Source of the DNA: an uncultured Bacilli bacterium | GTDB taxonomy: Bacteria > Bacillota_I > Bacilli_A > RF39 > UBA660 | Direction of reading: 5' to 3' | Assembly: GCA_934168205.1 (NCBI GenBank) | Contig: CAKPMX010000001.1 | Location: 434,001-498,000 of the forward strand | DNA: 64,000 bases | In this document: positions 59,846-64,000 of the stretch, piece by piece | Position numbering within the stretch: position 1 is the stretch's first letter | Layout: the number at the start of each line of letters is the position of its first letter | Program-made: the position numbers and the translations under genes | Notes under the pieces: generated by a model | Databases searched by the model: none | Seen by the model: only the letters and a program-made list of their open reading frames with translations | Told to the model about the DNA's origin: nothing

Positions 59846-61600
59846 ATGAAAAAAGCAAGTAATTTTAGAATATTATGGCGATATTTAAAAGAAGATAAAA
59901 TTAAATTAATCATTTATATATTATTAATACTATGTACCTATTTACCAGTATTATTTGCTGCATATTTCTGGGGAAAAGCTTTAGAGTTTCTTATTTTAAA
60001 GGACGTTTATAATTTTGCTAAATACTTAATTTCTTGGGAAGGTATCTACATATTAGTATTTTCTATATTACAAGTACCAACCAATAAGTTATATAATTAT
60101 TTAGAAATAAAATTTATTCAAAATGTTAGTATGGATTTATACAAAAAAATTGATTCATTACCAGCAAAAGCTTTTGAAGATATAGGAGTTGGCGAGTTTA
60201 TTAATAGACTTTATAACGATCCAGATAGAGTAATGGAACTGTTAGCGAAACTAATAAAGCTAACTTGTAAAAGTTTAGCTGTTGTAATTATTTTATTTTT
60301 AGCATTCTCTATATCATTTGTTATAGGTATAGAAGTAATAGTTTTCGGATTTGTCATGGGATTCATTTCAACTAAGTATTTCCCTAGAATTAAAAAGACT
60401 CAAGAAGAAATAAAAAAGCAGTCTGATGCTTATGTTAAAGTCGCAACCGAAAACATTACAGGTATCAGAGAAATAAAATCTTTAGGTATAAAGAAAAACA
60501 TTGAAGAAAATATTAAAAATCAATTATCCGGTTTATTTGCAAGTACTAAAAAAATTAAAAACTATGAGGCTTGGTATTATAGTTTAAATAATTTGAGTTA
60601 CTTCATACTACAATTAATAATTTTATTTACTGCCGGATACTATTTTATACAAGGTAGGATTACATACGCTACATTTATTATGCTAGAAATGTATATCTGG
60701 CGTATTGATGAAGTTGTTGAAAGCATCTCAGAATTTGGAGTTAGCTACAATAAAGTAACAGTTTCTCTAAAACGTATAAGTGAAATAATCGATAATAAAT
60801 TGTACGAAGATGAGAAGTTTGGTGACAAAGTATTAGTTAACAACAAAGGCGTAATAGAATTTAAAAACGTAAAATTTAAATATTCTGAAGAAGAGGACTA
60901 TACATTAACTGGTCTAAACTTAAAACTATTACCAAATAAAAAGATAGCTGTAGTAGGAAAATCCGGTAATGGTAAATCAACTATTTTCAATTTATTGTTA
61001 AGATACTTTGATACAACTAAAGGAAAAATATTAATAGATGGTGTAAATATAAAAGACTTAACCGAAGAATCTTTAAGAAACAATATTTCAATTATAAGAC
61101 AAGCACCATTCTTATTTAACTTATCAATTATTGATAACTTCAAACTAGTAAAGAAAGATGTAACTTTAAAAGAAGTAAGAGAATACTGCAAAAGAGCTTA
61201 TATTGATGATTATATAATGTCCTTACCAAAGAAATATGACACCGTAATAGGAGAAGGTGGAATTAATTTATCTGGTGGACAAAAACAACGTTTAGCAATC
61301 GCTAGAACACTTATGTTAAATACTAAAATAATTCTATTTGATGAAGCAACTTCTGCTTTAGATAACGAGTCTCAAGAATATATAAAGAAAACTATAGATA
61401 ATTTAGTGAAAGATCATACAGTAATAATTGTAGCCCATAGATTATCAACAATTGTAGATGCTGATGTTATAAATATAATCGATAAAGGTAAACTAGAATC
61501 ATTTGGTACTCATGATGAGTTACTAAATAAATCAAAAGTATATCAAACTCTCTACTCAAATGAAACTTCAAATTCAATAGAACAAGCATCTGTAATTTAA
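59846..61600 (+). CDS. ABC exporter half-transporter (TMD-NBD)
   Basis: 584 residues. Six membrane helices (about 20-310) are followed by an ATPase domain with Walker A VGKSGNGKST, Q-loop IIRQAPFLF, signature LSGGQKQRLAIAR, Walker B IILFDEATSALD and H-loop IIVAHRLST. This is a type IV (multidrug/peptide exporter) homodimer-capable half-transporter; the cytoplasmic loop is long, as in BmrA/MsbA types. ATG 59846 has AAAGGA about 9 bases upstream; two earlier in-frame ATGs overlap that site. Expression is probably controlled by the attenuator upstream. Confidence 0.93.
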   Translation: MKKASNFRILWRYLKEDKIKLIIYILLILCTYLPVLFAAYFWGKALEFLILKDVYNFAKYLISWEGIYILVFSILQVPTNKLYNYLEIKFIQNVSMDLYKKIDSLPAKAFEDIGVGEFINRLYNDPDRVMELLAKLIKLTCKSLAVVIILFLAFSISFVIGIEVIVFGFVMGFISTKYFPRIKKTQEEIKKQSDAYVKVATENITGIREIKSLGIKKNIEENIKNQLSGLFASTKKIKNYEAWYYSLNNLSYFILQLIILFTAGYYFIQGRITYATFIMLEMYIWRIDEVVESISEFGVSYNKVTVSLKRISEIIDNKLYEDEKFGDKVLVNNKGVIEFKNVKFKYSEEEDYTLTGLNLKLLPNKKIAVVGKSGNGKSTIFNLLLRYFDTTKGKILIDGVNIKDLTEESLRNNISIIRQAPFLFNLSIIDNFKLVKKDVTLKEVREYCKRAYIDDYIMSLPKKYDTVIGEGGINLSGGQKQRLAIARTLMLNTKIILFDEATSALDNESQEYIKKTIDNLVKDHTVIIVAHRLSTIVDADVINIIDKGKLESFGTHDELLNKSKVYQTLYSNETSNSIEQASVI

Positions 61601-61670
61601 TATTATAAATAATCTGATTTTTATAGGTACATTAATAGTAACAAAATAAAAAATAAAAGATTATAACAAC

Positions 61671-61701
61671 AAAGACTGGTAAATTATTTTATCAGTCTTT
61701 C
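61671..61701 (+). terminator. Intrinsic terminator after the ABC gene
   Basis: AAAGACTG-GTAAA pairs with TTTAT-CAGTCTTT (13 bp with one G-U pair) across TTAT. Confidence 0.8.
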
Positions 61702-61743
61702 TGTCAATAAAGGTGACAAAAAAAACAACTGATTAGCCAAAAC

Positions 61744-61772
61744 TTGCTAAAAAAGCATAAATATGATAGAAT
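61744..61772 (+). promoter_or_regulatory. Promoter of the 11-residue-repeat gene
   Basis: TTGCTA (61744-61749), 17 bp, TAGAAT (61767-61772). Confidence 0.55.
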
Positions 61773-61779
61773 ATATCAA

Positions 61780-61809
61780 ACAGATGGCTATTATATGTAC
61801 GCTATCTGT
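61780..61809 (+). promoter_or_regulatory. 5'-UTR hairpin before the repeat gene
   Basis: ACAGATGGC (61780-61788) pairs with GCTATCTGT (61801-61809), nine pairs including one G-U, 12-base loop. It begins at the expected transcription start, so it may cap or stabilise the mRNA. Confidence 0.5.
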
Positions 61810-61838
61810 CAAAAAAATAATTATTAAAGGAGAAAATT

Positions 61839-62258
61839 ATGAATTTTTTAGTTACTGCTTTAGCTATTGGTACTATCAATGGTAATGTAGCACTTAATAA
61901 TCAAACTTCATCAAAAATTGAAGAACATAACGCTATGGTTCAAGAAAAAGTAGAAGAAGGAATTAAATACTTTACCGAACATTTAGAAAAAGGTAAAGAA
62001 TATTTAGAACAACACTCAGAAGAAGGAAAAGAGTATTTTGATCAACATATGGAAGAAGGAAAAGAGTATTTAGAACAACATTCAAAAGAAGGAAAAGAGT
62101 ATTTTGATCAACATATGGAAGAAGGGAAAAAATTCTTAGAAGATAACTGGGAAAAAGGATTTGATAGATTGGATAAAGAAACAAACTCAAAGCTTGGAAC
62201 TAGACTTAAAGGTGTATACAACAAGTTCAAAGACAAATTTCAAAAATTATTTAAATAA
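61839..62258 (+). CDS. Amphipathic 11-residue-repeat protein
   Basis: 139 residues. From residue 28 to 115 it is eight consecutive 11-mers on the pattern E-E-G-K-E-Y-(F/L)-(D/E)-Q-H-(M/S); the middle four are almost identical, with a 66-bp DNA duplication. Such hendecads form long amphipathic helices like LEA, apolipoprotein or phasin-type proteins. The hydrophobic first 18 residues (MNFLVTALAIGTINGNVA) may be a weak signal or a membrane-binding helix. The C-terminal end is basic. No family recognised. It has its own promoter and leader hairpin. Confidence 0.75.
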   Translation: MNFLVTALAIGTINGNVALNNQTSSKIEEHNAMVQEKVEEGIKYFTEHLEKGKEYLEQHSEEGKEYFDQHMEEGKEYLEQHSKEGKEYFDQHMEEGKKFLEDNWEKGFDRLDKETNSKLGTRLKGVYNKFKDKFQKLFK

Positions 62259-62264
62259 AAACAT

Positions 62265-62288
62265 AAGGTATTATAATAATACCTTTTT
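62265..62288 (+). terminator. Intrinsic terminator of the repeat gene
   Basis: AAGGTATT (62265-62272), 5-base loop, AATACCTT (62278-62285), then TTT. Confidence 0.8.
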
Positions 62289-62353
62289 CTTGACTAAAAT
62301 TTTCATAGCTTAATTAATCATATTCAAAATTAAAATATAATATTTTTTTCTAT

Positions 62354-62393
62354 AAAATAAATACTATAGTATTTACACCATAGTATTTATTTT
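62354..62393. repeat. Perfect 14-bp inverted repeat
   Basis: AAAATAAATACTAT (62354-62367) and ATAGTATTTATTTT (62380-62393) with a 12-base spacer. It lies between convergent genes and is the likely terminator of the 62421 minus-strand gene, although the stem is almost all A/T. Confidence 0.6.
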
Positions 62394-62420
62394 AGAATCA
62401 CACAGAAACTATATTAATTT

Positions 62421-63092
62421 CTACATCCTATTTATTGTATTATAATTGTTATTTATGTTTAATAATGTATGTAGCAAATCACCGAAATTATTATATGATT
62501 TATAAATGGTAAGAGTTGCATTATTTTTTGCTTTTTCTTTTCCATTGATTTTAATTTGATAGTCACAAATTAATTTTATTGTATGCGAAGTTTCAATGTA
62601 ATTATGAACTTTTAAAATTCTATAGATTTCTATATTATAAGTAGAATCAGGATGTTCTACTGCAATAGCAATCGCGTCAGGTTTTTTCATTATTGCTAGT
62701 GCCTTATCAAATTCAGAATTAAAACTCACATCTGTATTATTTGAGACATTTTCTAAAATATAGGGTGATGCTATTCCTCCTATTGCAAAAATTCCACTGG
62801 GCATAATATTTTTTATATAGTATACATTGCCATCAGTGTCAGTTGCAAAAGCTGAAAACCTAGAAAAGTATTTTTTCCTCCAATTAAAACCGTAAATTAA
62901 CATTGCGGATACAAATAATACTAATATAAATTCTATATCAAAATCGGGTAAAATAAAAATTAAAAGAAACAAAATAAAAAGAAACAAAATAAAAAATATA
63001 CCAAAATTCACCAGTAGTAGTCTTTTTAGTGTTGTGTAATTATTATTTTTCCTAGCTTCTTCATCTGAATAAACAAATACTCTATTTACCAT
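62421..63092 (-). CDS. Membrane protein of unknown function
   Basis: 223 residues: two closely spaced helices (about 25-51 and 53-70; FFILFLFILFLLIFILP is a two-unit in-frame repeat of a 15-bp sequence) followed by a soluble C-terminal domain of about 150 residues. No motif recognised. A GGAGAAAT site precedes the ATG. Between the repeat protein and the signal-peptidase-like gene; no functional link visible. Confidence 0.65.
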   Translation of the reverse strand: MVNRVFVYSDEEARKNNNYTTLKRLLLVNFGIFFILFLFILFLLIFILPDFDIEFILVLFVSAMLIYGFNWRKKYFSRFSAFATDTDGNVYYIKNIMPSGIFAIGGIASPYILENVSNNTDVSFNSEFDKALAIMKKPDAIAIAVEHPDSTYNIEIYRILKVHNYIETSHTIKLICDYQIKINGKEKAKNNATLTIYKSYNNFGDLLHTLLNINNNYNTINRM

Positions 63093-63277
63093 AAATCATT
63101 TCTCCTTATTTTCTAAAGTATATCACAAATATTAATTAAAAAAATATAAACTAGAGATTACTAAAATTATATATTAATATTAGTGTAAAGTCTTTTTACA
63201 AATGATAAAAAACTAAAATTTTAATAAATTGGATTTTCTTTTTCTGTATTCCTTCGGAGAATTTTAAACTGTTATTT

Positions 63278-63306
63278 TTGACATAATTTCCATAATATGA
63301 TATATC
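63278..63306 (+). promoter_or_regulatory. Probable promoter of the signal-peptidase-like gene
   Basis: TTGACA (63278-63283), 17 bp, TATATC (63301-63306). The -10 is weak. Confidence 0.5.
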
Positions 63307-63342
63307 TATAACATAATAATAAATGTATAAGGAGATAATATT

Positions 63343-63861
63343 ATGAGAGATACTTTAGTTAGAATCATCAGTATTTTTTTAGCCATAATAAGTGTTATAA
63401 TTTTTATAGTTTTTCTACAAAATGTATTCTATAATGGAAATCCATTTACAATAGGAAATCATAGAGTTCTCATAACTGATAAAGACTATGAAGATGAACA
63501 AATAAAAAAAGATGACATCATAATCGTAAACCAAAATATCGATTCAGAATTAAAAGAGGATGCTCTGATAATTTATACTACAGATAAAAACAAAATGGCT
63601 TATGGAAAAGTAAAAAGTATTGACATTGAAAATAAAACCATTGATATAGTAAGTAAAAATGAAACATCAACGATCAAAAAATCATCTGTACTTGGCACAT
63701 ATGAATTTAAAATAGCAAAAATCGGAAAATATATTTCATTCCTAAGAACATTAAAAGGATTCTTACTATCACTAGGTGTAATATTTGTAATACTATTAAT
63801 TATAACTAGTTTAAGTAAAATAATATTATTTATAAAGAAACTTTTTACTAAAAAATATTAA
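63343..63861 (+). CDS. Signal-peptidase-I/SipW-like membrane protein lacking the catalytic dyad
   Basis: 172 residues with the topology of SipW-type signal peptidases: an N-terminal helix (about 6-27), an extracytoplasmic beta domain with QIKKDDIIIVNQ (equivalent of the family's I-x-x-G-D-I-x-x-x) and VLGTYEFKIAKIGKYISFL, and a C-terminal helix. The Ser of the SxMxP motif and the Lys/His of the dyad are not visible (the place reads GNHRVLITD). It may be inactive or an accessory protein. AAGGAG precedes the ATG. Confidence 0.65.
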   Translation: MRDTLVRIISIFLAIISVIIFIVFLQNVFYNGNPFTIGNHRVLITDKDYEDEQIKKDDIIIVNQNIDSELKEDALIIYTTDKNKMAYGKVKSIDIENKTIDIVSKNETSTIKKSSVLGTYEFKIAKIGKYISFLRTLKGFLLSLGVIFVILLIITSLSKIILFIKKLFTKKY

Positions 63862-63872
63862 CACAAAAAAAC

Positions 63873-63905
63873 AGCAGTTTTCTTATTGAAGAAGAACTGC
63901 TTTTA
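63873..63905. terminator. Bidirectional terminator at the window end
   Basis: AGCAGTT (63873-63879) pairs with AACTGCT (63895-63901), A-rich before and T-rich after. It separates the signal-peptidase-like gene from the convergent minus-strand gene. Confidence 0.72.
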
Positions 63906-63913
63906 TTATGGAA

Positions 63914-64000
63914 TTATAGTTTAACAATATTTAAATAAGCACCAGTACCAGTTGCTGGAGTAACAGTAACAGCGGTATCAGCCTCTATTCCTATACTTAT
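63914..64000 (-). CDS. C-terminus of a minus-strand gene cut by the window edge
   Basis: The last 28 codons are visible, reading ...ADTAVTVTPATGTGAYLNIV and KL before TAA. Ser/Thr/Gly/Val-rich ends of this kind occur in beta-rich surface, tail-fibre and exosporium collagen-like proteins (a hydrophobic final I-V-K-L beta strand), but this is too short for a call. Confidence 0.5.
   Translation of the reverse strand: MSIGIEADTAVTVTPATGTGAYLNIVKL

Noticed and set aside
62963..62996. 15-bp tandem repeat AGAAACAAAATAAAA as a regulatory repeat
   Set aside because: It is within the coding sequence of the 62421 gene and only extends a membrane helix (repeat of F-I-L-F-L).

Overview
The window is AT-rich, densely coded chromosome from a Gram-positive bacterium of the class Bacilli, probably an uncultured anaerobic gut lineage with a compact genome. 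The evidence is the RNA polymerase delta subunit (rpoE), gene orders matching Bacillus subtilis, complete peptidoglycan genes (murA, a class A PBP, tagO, mbl, ftsEX), and ordinary use of TGA as a stop, which excludes the Mycoplasma code. I recognised no tRNA, rRNA, IS element, prophage or CRISPR array.

Left part (1-32 kb): mostly housekeeping genes. dnaB (cut by the window edge), a LysM/G5/M23 hydrolase, walJ, rlmH and ung are followed by a repeat protein of unknown function. pta, a LemA-like protein and PBP1 lie on the minus strand. Then come ywiB-argS-rpoE-prfA-prmC-spoIIR-mntP-fba-murA-rpmE-rpiB and ywzB-spoIIQ-mbl-tagO, shortened versions of the B. subtilis ywiB to rpmE and ywzB to mbl regions. 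Two engulfment/forespore genes (spoIIR, spoIIQ) are kept. A complete agr-type quorum-sensing locus follows, with a response regulator and AgrC-like kinase converging on agrB and a 39-residue AgrD precursor that starts with TTG. Then come cspA, hpf, a surface protein with SLH domains, and secA.

Middle part (32-48.6 kb): accessory and partly decayed. It holds a DUF84 phosphatase, a Bro-N/DinD-like protein, broken genes (33.6-34.0 kb, an MTA/SAH nucleosidase remnant at 35.2 kb, a minus-strand remnant at 38.4-38.7 kb) and a putative HExxH metalloprotease. A tight five-gene operon (38.8-44.4 kb) joins a zinc-ribbon/leucine-rich-repeat membrane protein, a radical SAM/SPASM enzyme, a small protein ending in a Ser/Gly/Asn tail, a membrane protein with two zinc ribbons, and a NodB-type deacetylase. 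This is the best candidate for an undescribed peptide- or surface-modification system. A large double-HTH regulator and two zinc-ribbon membrane proteins, one a PrsW protease, follow.

Right part (48.6-64 kb): a DUF1653 protein, a WYL regulator, a SIS-like protein, an ASCH-kinase fusion with a transglutaminase-like partner, prfB with its programmed +1 frameshift, two tandem YitT proteins, and ftsE-ftsX with a coiled-coil M23 hydrolase, the usual divisome hydrolase module. A 28-codon leader ORF flanked by complementary sequence and an intrinsic terminator precedes an ABC exporter, which looks like transcription attenuation. The end holds an 11-residue-repeat protein, a membrane protein, a degenerate signal-peptidase-like protein and the C-terminus of a minus-strand gene.

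All calls come from reading motifs and gene context; no database search was run.
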